Origin: Photorhabdus heterorhabditis
GTDB lineage: Bacteria; Pseudomonadota; Gammaproteobacteria; Enterobacterales; Enterobacteriaceae
NCBI RefSeq assembly: GCF_018448905.1
Contig: NZ_RCWA01000016.1
Span: 31,568-95,567, forward strand
Reading direction: 5' to 3'
DNA: 64,000 nt
The position numbers and the translations under genes are program-made. This document shows positions 34,691 to 42,172 of this stretch, piece after piece. Position 1 is the first letter of the stretch. Every line of letters begins with the position of its first letter. The notes beneath the pieces are model-generated. The model saw only the letters and a program-made list of their open reading frames with translations. It ran no database searches and had not been told where the DNA came from.

Positions 34691-35123
34691 TTTTTGTTTT
34701 CACGAATCTAATAAATCACAGGCATGGGAAATACTGAAAGAAACACTTCAAACGAAACAGCCGCACCGAATTATCATCAAGCCCTGGAGAAACACCCGAT
34801 CATTATCTCAAAATGCAACGGCTCATATGTGGTTCGGTGAGATAAGCCGTTATTTGTGTGCAAATGGCGCAACGTATTCATCAGAAGAAGTTAAGGAGAT
34901 GCTTAAACATACGTTCCTTGGCTATGAAGTTGTTGATCGCGTGGATTTCAGTAATCAGGAAGTAGAGCATGTCAGGACGCTCCGGCACACATCTAAATTG
35001 GACACTGGCGAGATGTTTCGATTTATGGAGCAAGTTGAGCAATGGGCTGCGGGTATTGGTTGTTTTGTGACTATCCCGGAAAATAGCGAATATATGAAAT
35101 TAAAACAGGAGCAAGATAAATGA
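34680..35123 (+). CDS. ninB: Recombination protein NinB (Orf)
   Basis: The 147-residue protein shows the NinB pattern: IIIKPWRNTRSLSQNATAHMWFGEIS and the later TLRHTSKLDTGEMFRFMEQVEQWA. Lambda Orf/NinB binds single-stranded DNA, interacts with SSB and substitutes for RecFOR. It heads the nin region. Confidence 0.93.
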   Translation: MEADFCFHESNKSQAWEILKETLQTKQPHRIIIKPWRNTRSLSQNATAHMWFGEISRYLCANGATYSSEEVKEMLKHTFLGYEVVDRVDFSNQEVEHVRTLRHTSKLDTGEMFRFMEQVEQWAAGIGCFVTIPENSEYMKLKQEQDK

Positions 35124-35293
35124 TAGCAGGTAATAAACATTGGTGTAACTTCTGTGGTAAATCACAAGATGAAGTTAATCATTTAGTCTCAGGAATGAAT
35201 AACAGTGATATTTGTAATGAGTGTATTATCCAATGCGTTAATGTATTAATCAATAGAAAGTCGGATGAAATAAATGAGTCATCAATAATCTAA
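35120..35293 (+). CDS. Free-standing ClpX-type zinc-binding domain protein
   Basis: The 57-residue protein reads CNFCGKSQDEVNHLVSG and then ICNECIIQC, matching the N-terminal zinc-binding domain of ClpX (CSFCGKSQxEVxxLIAG...ICDECVxLC) with all four cysteines. The AAA+ part is absent. In ClpX this domain dimerises and binds adaptors and some substrates, so the phage protein could modulate ClpXP; that is an inference. It overlaps ninB as ATGA. Confidence 0.8.
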   Translation: MIAGNKHWCNFCGKSQDEVNHLVSGMNNSDICNECIIQCVNVLINRKSDEINESSII

Positions 35294-35439
35294 TCTATAA
35301 AGTCCCATCTAATAAAAAATCAAAACCAGTTCCCATTGAATCGGAAGTTAAAACGTTTGATTATGTTTATCAGCTTCTGCGTGCAAAGTGGGATAGACGG
35401 AGAAATAGAAATGAAAAAGTCATCAAGGAGAAAGTGTAA
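35278..35439 (+). pseudogene. ninE: NinE-like sequence without an in-frame start
   Basis: The frame reads [20 protein letters not shown] then [20 protein letters not shown], matching lambda NinE (KPKPIPKESDVKTFNY...). No ATG, GTG or TTG lies in frame after the TGA at 35275. ATG 35274 would be in frame if one base of AGTCATC were removed, so a 1-bp insertion at the start codon is suspected. It overlaps ninG by 29 bp. Confidence 0.55.
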
Positions 35440-36019
35440 AATATGTTGTGAATGGTTTATGCCAAAATATTCGAATATATATTGGTGTAATCCAGAGCAC
35501 GGAGCGAAATTAGCAATTAAAAAAAGAAACAGGGACCGGGAAAAAGCAGAGCGGGAACTTAAAAAGAAGCAGCAACAAGAATTAGCAGAGAAGAAAGATA
35601 AACTTAAAGCCCGTCGATTAGCAGTAAAGCCCCGCAGTTATTTTATTCAGCAAGCCCAACGTTCTGTTAATGCATATATTCGTTACCGCGACAAAGATAA
35701 GCCGTGTATTTCATGCGGCACTACAGACTCATCACAATGGGACGCAGGACATTACAGGACTACATCAGCAGCGCAACAATTACGATTTGATATAAGACAA
35801 ATACATAAACAATGCACTGTCTGTAATCGGCATCATTCAGGGAATATTGTTCAATATCGGATTGAGCTTATTGATCGCATCGGCATTGAAGTTGTTGAAG
35901 ATATCGAGAGTAATCATGAACGGCATAGATGGACTATTGAAGAATGCAAAGCGATCAAAGCTGAGTTTGATGAGAAATTGAAGAAACTCAGGAGATTAAG
36001 CTATGACAATCTTCACTGA
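35411..36019 (+). CDS. ninG: NinG/Rap recombination endonuclease
   Basis: The protein of 202 residues (ATG 35411, GGAG upstream) has a first Cys pair (CKICCEWF), a Lys/Glu coiled coil, [21 protein letters not shown] and [11 protein letters not shown]. These Cys and His residues form the HNH-like zinc core of Rap, which nicks branched DNA. An earlier in-frame ATG (35336) lies in the NinE region. Confidence 0.94.
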   Translation: MKKSSRRKCKICCEWFMPKYSNIYWCNPEHGAKLAIKKRNRDREKAERELKKKQQQELAEKKDKLKARRLAVKPRSYFIQQAQRSVNAYIRYRDKDKPCISCGTTDSSQWDAGHYRTTSAAQQLRFDIRQIHKQCTVCNRHHSGNIVQYRIELIDRIGIEVVEDIESNHERHRWTIEECKAIKAEFDEKLKKLRRLSYDNLH

Positions 36020-36197
36020 TATTGAAGCGGCAATAGAAGAAGCTCGCTTTAGAAAGAGCATTACGGGGCGGTCATTTGCTGTTTTGCAATGCAAATATAA
36101 TTTAAAAGTGATTCAGGATCGGATTGTTAGAGGCAAAAAACACTCAGTCATGTTTTCAATAAAATATGACAAATATCATTCAGTTCTCCGGGGGTAA
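36003..36197 (+). CDS. Small phage protein of unknown function
   Basis: A 64-residue basic protein overlapping ninG by 17 bp and ending just before the Q-like gene. No domain recognised. Confidence 0.6.
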   Translation: MTIFTDIEAAIEEARFRKSITGRSFAVLQCKYNLKVIQDRIVRGKKHSVMFSIKYDKYHSVLRG

Positions 36198-36200
36198 TTG

Positions 36201-36794
36201 ATGAGGCACAATGAATCATTCTCATTATTGGTCTATATTGCCAATAATAAAGATCTTCGCAGAGCATGGGGGAAAGGCTGGAAAACAATAACTCCAAGCC
36301 AACGCGTTTGGGTTCGTTATATGCTGATGATATGGGGTAAACAACACAGCGGAAGAGAGGAGCCTAGTAGTGAATGCAGTGTTATTGGTCGTCTTATGAT
36401 TCGCACTGAATGGAGTGACACAGAAGGCCAGCGGATCATTAAGATAGTGAAAGACTTGCATAAGTTTGGATATCGTGGAGAAGAGCTATTTAAGAAAGCT
36501 AAAGATATTCTTTCACCAAAACAATCATTAAGCGACATCATTACTCTCGCCAAAGAATCAGATGATGCCGCTTTTATTGAAAAGGTATTAAATAAAACCT
36601 TTAAAAAGGGTAATCCCATTCGGGATATTGCAATTAAACGATATTGTGAGCGCAAAAACCCGCAAAAGATCGCGCGTGAGCTTTCTTATTTGACTGGGTG
36701 CGACATTCAATACGCAAGAAAACGAGTCGTTTGGTGCGAGGAACTATTGGAGTCAGAAATGTATTACGCTATTAAACGAGAAATTGAGGGTTAA
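36201..36794 (+). CDS. Q-like late antiterminator (DUF1133-related)
   Basis: The protein of 197 residues has SQRVWVRYMLMIWGKQ near the start, FIEKVLNKTFKKGNPIRDIA in the middle and an HTH-like KIARELSYLTGCDIQYARKRVVWCEEL segment. This is the DUF1133 pattern found at the end of early rightward operons in enterobacterial phages. Position before the lysis cassette and a terminator supports a Q role. ATG 36201 is chosen over the TTG three bases earlier. Confidence 0.75.
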   Translation: MRHNESFSLLVYIANNKDLRRAWGKGWKTITPSQRVWVRYMLMIWGKQHSGREEPSSECSVIGRLMIRTEWSDTEGQRIIKIVKDLHKFGYRGEELFKKAKDILSPKQSLSDIITLAKESDDAAFIEKVLNKTFKKGNPIRDIAIKRYCERKNPQKIARELSYLTGCDIQYARKRVVWCEELLESEMYYAIKREIEG

Positions 36795-36993
36795 TTTTTA
36801 TTGTTCACAATTATCGAAAAAATATTTTTAAATTAATTGATTTTTGAGAAATTAAGTAGTACTTTTTCATTTATGCTCGGAGCAAGAAGCGAAAGAGCCT
36901 CATCAACAAAGACACATCGAATATAAAGCCCACATTCCCCGTTCTCAGATAAAAGTTTCAGTCTGTCTAATGGCTGATGTGGCATCAATTCCA

Positions 36994-37020
36994 GGTCACA
37001 TTTCGGTGTGGCCTTTTTCT
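36994..37020 (+). terminator. Terminator before the lysis genes (tR'-like)
   Basis: GGTCAC and GTGGCC pair (one G-T) around a short loop, followed by TTTTTCTTTT. It stands between the Q-like gene and the holin, where Q-dependent antitermination acts. The preceding stretch 36795-36993 is AT-rich and should hold the late promoter; no clear -35/-10 pair is seen. Confidence 0.7.
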
Positions 37021-37067
37021 TTTCACACCCGTTTAACGGGGACTTAATCCCCAGCGGGGGTGGAAAT

Positions 37068-37391
37068 ATGAAGATGAAAAATAATCCTGATTTATGGGCT
37101 GAATTAATAGACGGCTTAAAACATTCGTGGCCGCAAGTATCTGGCACGGCAGCCGCAATATTAATTTGTTGGGGACGTCTGATTTATGACGGAGTGGAAT
37201 GTAAAAACAAATGGGCTGAATGCCTGTTATGTGGAGTTCTGTCATGGGCGATATCCAGCGGTATTGAGGTGTTCGGTATTTCCTCCGCCGTATCTCCGAT
37301 GATCGGCGGTGCTGTGGGATTTATCGGTGTTGATAAAATCAGAGAAATGGCTATCCGTGCCATTAACAAACGTATTGGTGATGACAAATGA
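37068..37391 (+). CDS. Lambda S-type holin with MKM dual start
   Basis: The 107-residue protein has three hydrophobic segments (about 27-42, 52-73 and 75-95) and the ending GGAVGFIGVDKIREMAIRA, matching lambda S (IGYIGTDSIGSLIKR). It starts MKMKNN, like lambda S (MKMPEK), where starts at Met1 and Met3 give antiholin and holin. GC-rich hairpins that could mask the ribosome site lie at 37028-37059. It forms the inner-membrane lesions for lysis. Confidence 0.9.
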   Translation: MKMKNNPDLWAELIDGLKHSWPQVSGTAAAILICWGRLIYDGVECKNKWAECLLCGVLSWAISSGIEVFGISSAVSPMIGGAVGFIGVDKIREMAIRAINKRIGDDK

Positions 37392-37789
37392 CAAGAGGCA
37401 TACGAAACAATAACCCTGGCAACATTCGCTGGGGTGATGACTGGCAAGGTCTGGTTCCTCAATCACAACATACCGATAAATCTTTCTGCCAGTTTGTCAG
37501 CCCTGAATATGGTATTCGGGCTATGATAAAGGTCATTCGGAATTACAACAGGAAATACGGGATCAATACTGTCAGCGGCATCATTTCACGATGGGCGCCA
37601 GAGATAGAAAATAATACGGCGGGTTATATTAATCGTGTGTGTAAAGACACCGATGTTACCCGCGACCAGGTTGTTGATGTATTTAATCAGGCATTTATGA
37701 CCAAACTGATTAAGGCCATTATTACAGTGGAAAATGGTAGCCAGCCCTATAGCAATGAGGTGATTGATAAGGCATTTTCACTTTTGTAG
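37388..37789 (+). CDS. Probable endolysin (NNPGNIR-type peptidoglycan-active protein)
   Basis: The 133-residue protein starts TRGIRNNNPGNIRWGDDW and has FVSPEYGIRAMIKVIRNY, TVSGIISRWAP and ENNTAGYINRVC. This family is annotated as phage structural or lysozyme-like protein. Its place between the holin and Rz, overlapping the holin by 4 bp, indicates the endolysin. A related domain is in the tape measure protein of this phage. There is no signal peptide. Confidence 0.78.
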   Translation: MTRGIRNNNPGNIRWGDDWQGLVPQSQHTDKSFCQFVSPEYGIRAMIKVIRNYNRKYGINTVSGIISRWAPEIENNTAGYINRVCKDTDVTRDQVVDVFNQAFMTKLIKAIITVENGSQPYSNEVIDKAFSLL

Positions 37790-37798
37790 GGTGATATT

Positions 37799-38248
37799 AT
37801 GAAGTTTAACTCTCATAGTTACACGATCATTGCTCTGGCTCTTGTTTCATTGCTGGCGTATCACTATTACGGTAAGTATACCAAACAGCTTGATGCAACA
37901 GTTCAGCTACAGAGTCGGCTGTTGGAGCAACAGAATGAAATTGTCAGCCAGCAGGAGCGGATAAAACGCTTGTCTGAGTTGGATGATAAACATACAAAGG
38001 CGCTTGCTCATGCGAAATCTGAAATTGATGCTCTTCGTGATGATGTTGCCGCTGGTCGTCGCCGGTTGCGTGTCGCAGCAACCTGTAGTCAGAGCGAAAC
38101 TGGTTCCTCCGGCAGCGTGGGCCATGCAGGAACCCCACGATTTAACCCGGCAGCTGAACAAGATTATTTCGATCTCCGAAGAATGATTGTTGAGAATGAG
38201 AAACAAACTAAATACTTGCAGGACTACATCAAAACTCAGTGTCAGTAA
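37799..38248 (+). CDS. Rz: Rz inner-membrane spanin
   Basis: The 149-residue protein has an N-terminal membrane anchor (about 8-24), a periplasmic coiled coil and the Rz motif DDVAAGRRRLRVAATC. Together with Rz1 it fuses inner and outer membranes in the last lysis step. Rz1 is nested in the +1 frame. Confidence 0.95.
   Translation: MKFNSHSYTIIALALVSLLAYHYYGKYTKQLDATVQLQSRLLEQQNEIVSQQERIKRLSELDDKHTKALAHAKSEIDALRDDVAAGRRRLRVAATCSQSETGSSGSVGHAGTPRFNPAAEQDYFDLRRMIVENEKQTKYLQDYIKTQCQ
38010..38186 (+). CDS. Rz1: Rz1 outer-membrane spanin lipoprotein (nested in Rz)
   Basis: The 58-residue protein is wholly inside Rz in another frame. It has a signal peptide and lipobox (LPLVVAGC, Cys19) and a short Pro-containing mature part (KLVPPAAWAM). 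This is the classical embedded Rz/Rz1 layout. Confidence 0.92.
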   Translation: MRNLKLMLFVMMLPLVVAGCVSQQPVVRAKLVPPAAWAMQEPHDLTRQLNKIISISEE

Positions 38249-38249
38249 C

Positions 38250-38276
38250 AGCCTCGTTTAATCCGGGGCTTTTTAT
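38250..38276 (+). terminator. Terminator after the lysis cassette
   Basis: AGCCTCG and CGGGGCT pair (one wobble) around TTTAATC and are followed by TTTTATTAT, 2 bp after the Rz stop. Confidence 0.7.
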
Positions 38277-38324
38277 TATCTAGCGCATTCACACGCGCAT
38301 CTATTTCTAAACGCAGAGCCTTAC

Positions 38325-38399
38325 AGAAAGCGAACCTGAGAAAACCGTTAAATGGTATTTCTGCGGGCGGTATTTCTGTGTGAACAGGTTCGTCTTTCT
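38325..38399 (+). repeat. Long inverted repeat in the leader of the BRO-N gene
   Basis: AGAAAGCGAACCTG (38325-38338) pairs with CAGGTTCGTCTTTCT (38385-38399) with one bulged T. Between them GGTATTTCTG occurs twice (38354-38363 and 38369-38378). It ends 14 bp before the next start. Confidence 0.65.
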
Positions 38400-38412
38400 A
38401 TAGGGTAATACT

Positions 38413-38991
38413 ATGAACACATCATTAACTTTCAAAAATCACACTATTGTCCCCTTTGATAATCATGATGGGAAAACCTGGTTCACGAGCAAACATCTTG
38501 CAGAATTGCTTGAATATAAAAATGAGAAGTCTGTAACTAACCTTTTTAACTCAAATAAAGATGAGTTCACTAGCGATATGACAATGGTCACTGAATCAAT
38601 GACCATTGGAATAAACAATAGCTTACGTAAGAAGAAGGTCAGAATTTTCTCTATCAGAGGCTCTCATTTACTTGGCATGTTGGCAGATACAAAAGTCGCC
38701 AAACAACTTCGTCGGTGGTTACTTGATTTGGCAGACAAGGAGAGTCAGACAGATCTCTCTTTGATGGACATGGAAAGCTTAAAGTCACTGACACTTAGTG
38801 AGATGCAGAATCGAGTAGTTGCCGCTGATAAGTGGTCTTATAGCAACTTTGGTAGACCGGGTAGTGAAATGATGAATCTTCGTAAGCGTCATCTAAAGAA
38901 ACTCCGCAAGGCCAAGCAAACCATTCTGGAATTATCGCAGCTTACGTTGCCCGGCTTTGATGACTTCTCTGGCGGAGAACCGCAGACATGA
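38413..38991 (+). CDS. BRO-N-domain protein (antirepressor family)
   Basis: The 192-residue protein begins with a BRO-N-like domain (about 1-110; TWFTSKHLAELLEYKN, IFSIRGSHLLGMLADTKVAKQLRRWLLDLA). The C-terminal part is basic and helical. Such proteins are antirepressors or DNA-binding regulators in temperate phages. It lies between lysis and packaging genes behind its own leader repeat. Confidence 0.8.
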   Translation: MNTSLTFKNHTIVPFDNHDGKTWFTSKHLAELLEYKNEKSVTNLFNSNKDEFTSDMTMVTESMTIGINNSLRKKKVRIFSIRGSHLLGMLADTKVAKQLRRWLLDLADKESQTDLSLMDMESLKSLTLSEMQNRVVAADKWSYSNFGRPGSEMMNLRKRHLKKLRKAKQTILELSQLTLPGFDDFSGGEPQT

Positions 38992-39209
38992 ATCACGAAC
39001 AATTCATAGCGAATAACGTACAAGCCGAGTTAGTTAAGCTCGGCTTTTCTTCATCTATAGCGTGTATAGCAAGTGATAAAGCGGTGGATTATTACCGCCG
39101 CAGTTCTTCGGCAAGCAGAAGAGGCAAGATGTATGACGACTGTTTGAACATAGCGAAAGCGTGGGCGAGTAAATACTCGGCTGAGAAACCAAAAGTAAGA
39201 GCGCAATAA
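38988..39209 (+). CDS. Small phage protein of unknown function
   Basis: A 73-residue protein overlapping the BRO-N gene as ATGA. It is helical and polar, with a Ser/Arg-rich centre. No domain recognised. Confidence 0.6.
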   Translation: MNHEQFIANNVQAELVKLGFSSSIACIASDKAVDYYRRSSSASRRGKMYDDCLNIAKAWASKYSAEKPKVRAQ

Positions 39210-39233
39210 AAGACTTAAAACTTAATGTTAATG

Positions 39234-39257
39234 AGCTTCTGACTAAGAGGCTTTTTT
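39234..39257 (+). terminator. Probable terminator
   Basis: AGCTTCT (39234-39240) and AGAGGCT (39246-39252), with one G-T pair, form a stem followed by TTTTT. Confidence 0.6.
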
Positions 39258-39281
39258 ATTATCAGAAACAGGAAAAATCAA

Positions 39282-39467
39282 ATGTTTAAATATAAATTAG
39301 GCCAGGCTGTCAAAATCAATATCAGCATTGAAGTGGGTGAAGTCAAAGGCCGCGCTGAATATACAAATCACATCAATAACTACTTTATCAGTTATCGTGC
39401 CTCTGACGGTCGGGCAGCAGAAGGCTGGTTTGATGAAGATGAGATTTCATCAGCAGATGAAGAGTAG
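39282..39467 (+). CDS. Small phage protein of unknown function
   Basis: A 61-residue acidic protein with a short beta-rich pattern resembling small SH3-like barrels (KLGQAVKINISIEVGEVKGR, YFISYRASDGR, GWFDEDEI). Function unknown. Confidence 0.6.
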   Translation: MFKYKLGQAVKINISIEVGEVKGRAEYTNHINNYFISYRASDGRAAEGWFDEDEISSADEE

Positions 39468-39599
39468 TCACTAATTCAGAGCATTCTGCTGACAGAGTGC
39501 TCGATAGTAGTTATTCACTCCGGTGTGGTATTTAAAATGCCAGGGATTTATCAGACTGAAAAGTAGAAAGTTCTGATTCCAACTGTTTCAGGTTTGGAA

Positions 39600-39950
39600 A
39601 TGTCAGTGAGGGTTGATATGTATATTAATGGCATGGGTGAGTTATCTGTAACGATATACAGCGCTTACTTTCATAAAAATGGTTTTTTCATACACACCGA
39701 TAAACAGGAGGACTTTTGGGTTCTCCTGTCAAAAGAAATTGGCTATGGGCGATTTACAAAATTAAGAGATGATGATGAGTTCTCTAAGACTGGAACACTG
39801 ATGAAATTAGTTGAAATGCAGCAGGACCTTGAGCCAGGCCAAGGTCGATTAGCTTTGTCATCAAATGTTTTATTCCGTCTGCGGGAAGGGTTCGAAGTTG
39901 CTTCAAAAAGGATTCTTTATCCTGTTTTGGGAAAGCAGACGACTCTATAA
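39600..39950 (+). CDS. Doubtful phage protein, overlapping an antisense gene
   Basis: The first 65 residues look protein-like (YINGMGELSVTIYSAYFHKN), but the last 50 codons are antisense to the better supported gene at 39784-40188. It may be a truncated gene whose tail was replaced by the insertion of that gene, or spurious. Confidence 0.35.
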   Translation: MSVRVDMYINGMGELSVTIYSAYFHKNGFFIHTDKQEDFWVLLSKEIGYGRFTKLRDDDEFSKTGTLMKLVEMQQDLEPGQGRLALSSNVLFRLREGFEVASKRILYPVLGKQTTL

Positions 39951-40188
39951 ATTGGGCTATTTTTTCTATTGTATCGTCATGAAATTTTACTACCGTTACA
40001 TTCAAAATAGCACCCAAGCCACCATTATCTCTGAGAAAGTCGATCCCTTCAGATGTTATTTTTATCGAGTTTGGGTTTACTAATTCTTTGCTTACTCCGC
40101 CAGTAATTAACCCATGACCTATTAGATATTCAGGGTCGGCTAGTAACTCAAGTAATTCACGTTGAATTTCTCTTGGGTAGTTATCCAT
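39784..40188 (-). CDS. Antisense cargo gene of unknown function in the late region
   Basis: The protein of 134 residues (ATG 40188; a GTG lies five codons upstream) is mostly helical, with a segment SIKITSEGIDFLRDNGG that looks like a winged-helix wing or recognition region. It is one of only two genes on the minus strand right of the immunity region, so it is probably an independently expressed cargo gene. No family recognised. Confidence 0.65.
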   Translation of the reverse strand: MDNYPREIQRELLELLADPEYLIGHGLITGGVSKELVNPNSIKITSEGIDFLRDNGGLGAILNVTVVKFHDDTIEKIAQFIESSAFPKQDKESFLKQLRTLPADGIKHLMTKLIDLGLAQGPAAFQLISSVFQS

Positions 40189-40318
40189 ATCGATATTTCT
40201 CACTTTTGTAGGGGTGAGTTAATATTAGCCGATTTCTTGTTGTAGGGGTACAACAGAACCACCTCGCCTGATGTGGTTAAAAGCAGGCATAGCGGCTGGT
40301 GGCATTATGGAGAATAAA

Positions 40319-40450
40319 ATGAAGACAGTGAGATTTTGGGAATTCTGGAACCCACAAAGCGGGTTCATTGGCGGTTTAATCTTTGCTGTTGTAGTTGGTC
40401 TTCCTGTCCAGCTATTGATTATCTTTATTCTAAATATCTTAGGATATTAA
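40319..40450 (+). CDS. Small single-helix membrane protein (43 residues)
   Basis: ATG 40319 has GGAG 8 bp upstream. The product has an aromatic N-terminus (RFWEFWNPQSG) and one long hydrophobic helix (FAVVVGLPVQLLIIFILNIL). It sits 10 bp before the next structural gene. Function unknown. Confidence 0.6.
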   Translation: MKTVRFWEFWNPQSGFIGGLIFAVVVGLPVQLLIIFILNILGY

Positions 40451-40460
40451 GGTTGGTCTG

Positions 40461-41114
40461 ATGGCAGGACTAAAAGAGCTGTCTAATAAACTGACTCAAA
40501 TAAAGAAGCAGATCCCATTTGCTACAGCGCAAGCTTTAACAAAAGTTGCACGGCAGATTGAACAAGCTGAGAAAAAAGCGATTGAGCGTAAGTTGGATAA
40601 CCCGAATCCTTTTACTGTTAAGTCGGTGGGCTCTGTGGGTGCGAGCAAGAATAATTTGAAAGCTAAAGTCTTTGTTCGTGATATTGCCGCAAGCTACTTA
40701 ACGCCATTTGAAGTCGGCGGGGTACATAAACTTAATAGCAGCGCGTTATTAAATCCGAAGAACATCAAATTAAACAAGTATGGCAACTTACCACGTAACA
40801 AGCTCCAGCAACTGAAATCCAAGCCAGATACATTCATTGGTACAATAGATGGTGTTGATGGTGTATGGAAACGTAAGAAAGCCAAGAAAGCCAAGAAAGG
40901 AAAGAAGAGCAAGAAGCGATTAAAGCGTTCCCCGAACGGTACTCGCAGAGAAAGACAGAAGCAGCCCGCACCAAAATTACTCATCAGGTTCGGTGATGCA
41001 TTACCTGTTGCACCTATCTTGGGTTATCAGGAACGTGCTATGAAAATGGCAGATGCATTAATGCCACAAGCTATGAGCCAGGCTCTAGATGAAGCCATCA
41101 AGACAGCTAAGTGA
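40461..41114 (+). CDS. Phage protein of unknown function, possibly a virion component
   Basis: The 217-residue protein is very basic, with a Lys-rich insert (about 137-155) and an N-terminal helix pattern (LKELSNKLTQIKKQIPFATAQALTKVARQI) resembling HK97 gp10/minor tail-type phage proteins. It lies just before the packaging genes. A structural role is inferred from sequence character and position. Confidence 0.7.
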   Translation: MAGLKELSNKLTQIKKQIPFATAQALTKVARQIEQAEKKAIERKLDNPNPFTVKSVGSVGASKNNLKAKVFVRDIAASYLTPFEVGGVHKLNSSALLNPKNIKLNKYGNLPRNKLQQLKSKPDTFIGTIDGVDGVWKRKKAKKAKKGKKSKKRLKRSPNGTRRERQKQPAPKLLIRFGDALPVAPILGYQERAMKMADALMPQAMSQALDEAIKTAK

Positions 41115-41121
41115 GGTTATA

Positions 41122-41478
41122 ATGAGGTATGAATTAATTCCAACAGTAACACTACCCACACAAGAAGAAGTTGACGAAATAATTAATCAACTGAAATCAG
41201 AGTTAAGCGGATTTGATGCTGATAAATCTTTGTCCGGTGTGATGGTGCGTGAGTTGCATAAGCGACTGGGTAAATCCATCAAATGTAAAGTCAGCATAAA
41301 CGTAACAAAGGAATGCATTGATGCTATGAAGCACATTGTTCATGAGAATGACAACGAGATAATTGTGACTGGTTTTGATGATAAATTAGTCATTCACTCA
41401 ATCAAGGGCAAAATGGCAGATGCGCGAGACTATCAAGGGACCACTACATCAATCGAGAGTAATTCTCATTTGATTTGA
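41122..41478 (+). CDS. Phage protein of unknown function
   Basis: A 118-residue protein starting at ATG 41122 with GAGG upstream. No domain recognised. It ends 106 bp before the small terminase gene; that gap (41479-41584) could contain the packaging start site. Confidence 0.6.
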   Translation: MRYELIPTVTLPTQEEVDEIINQLKSELSGFDADKSLSGVMVRELHKRLGKSIKCKVSINVTKECIDAMKHIVHENDNEIIVTGFDDKLVIHSIKGKMADARDYQGTTTSIESNSHLI

Positions 41479-41558
41479 ATGGGTCCTTCCTAAGTTATTG
41501 ATATTTCAGGGGCATTGCGCGCCCCGATGTTTCACTAGCTATAAGATTTTGAAATTCA

Positions 41559-41801
41559 GGTAACAGGTAACACCGAGGTAACAGATGAATCAGTCAGAAT
41601 TTGCCAAATTACACGGCGTCAGCCGCAAGACGGTTACCCAATGGAAAGCCCGTGGCTGGCTGGTTACGGATGGTGACGACATTAATGTTGAGGCATCAAA
41701 TACCAACATTGCGCGTTACCGGAAAAGTGTTACCCGACCGGAAAAAAAAGCAGCAGGTAACAAACAGGGTAACAAGTCAGGTAACAGATCTCAGGGTAAC
41801 A
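41559..41801 (+). repeat. Seven GGTAACA repeats at and within the small terminase gene
   Basis: GGTAACA occurs at 41559, 41566 and 41577 just before the start codon and at 41756, 41768, 41780 and 41795 inside the gene, the latter encoding a GNK-rich linker. Clusters of terminase-binding sites beside or in the small-terminase gene are known from phages with cos or pac packaging. Confidence 0.6.
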
Positions 41802-42172
41802 AATCTGACAGCGGACGTACTGAGTCGCCGACAAAAATCGTCGAGCGGATGATCGCTGAAAAGGGCGCAACGATGACATTCGATGAGGCCCGGACGTTAA
41901 AAGAAAACTTTCTCGCGTTGCTCACTCAATTAGAGTACGAAATTAAATCCGGTCAGGTGCTGCCGTATAAAGACATGATTGAAGCTGTTGGACAAGAGTA
42001 CTCAAGAATGCGTACTCGCTTAATCGCTATTGCTCCCGAACACGGCCCGCGCTTACGTGTATTGGCCTCTACCACTAATGATACGGAATTTGTACAAGCG
42101 TTACAGGAGGTGGTTTACGAGGCGATGGAGGAATTAAGCCTTGATGAGAATAACAACAGAGGAGAAAACTAA
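41585..42172 (+). CDS. Terminase small subunit, Nu1 type
   Basis: The 195-residue protein has an N-terminal HTH (MNQSEFAKLHGVSRKTVTQW) as in lambda Nu1, a Gly/Asn/Lys/Ser linker (about 57-80) and a helical C-terminal domain for binding the large subunit. It recognises phage DNA for packaging. It overlaps the large terminase gene by 29 bp. Confidence 0.88.
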   Translation: MNQSEFAKLHGVSRKTVTQWKARGWLVTDGDDINVEASNTNIARYRKSVTRPEKKAAGNKQGNKSGNRSQGNKSDSGRTESPTKIVERMIAEKGATMTFDEARTLKENFLALLTQLEYEIKSGQVLPYKDMIEAVGQEYSRMRTRLIAIAPEHGPRLRVLASTTNDTEFVQALQEVVYEAMEELSLDENNNRGEN

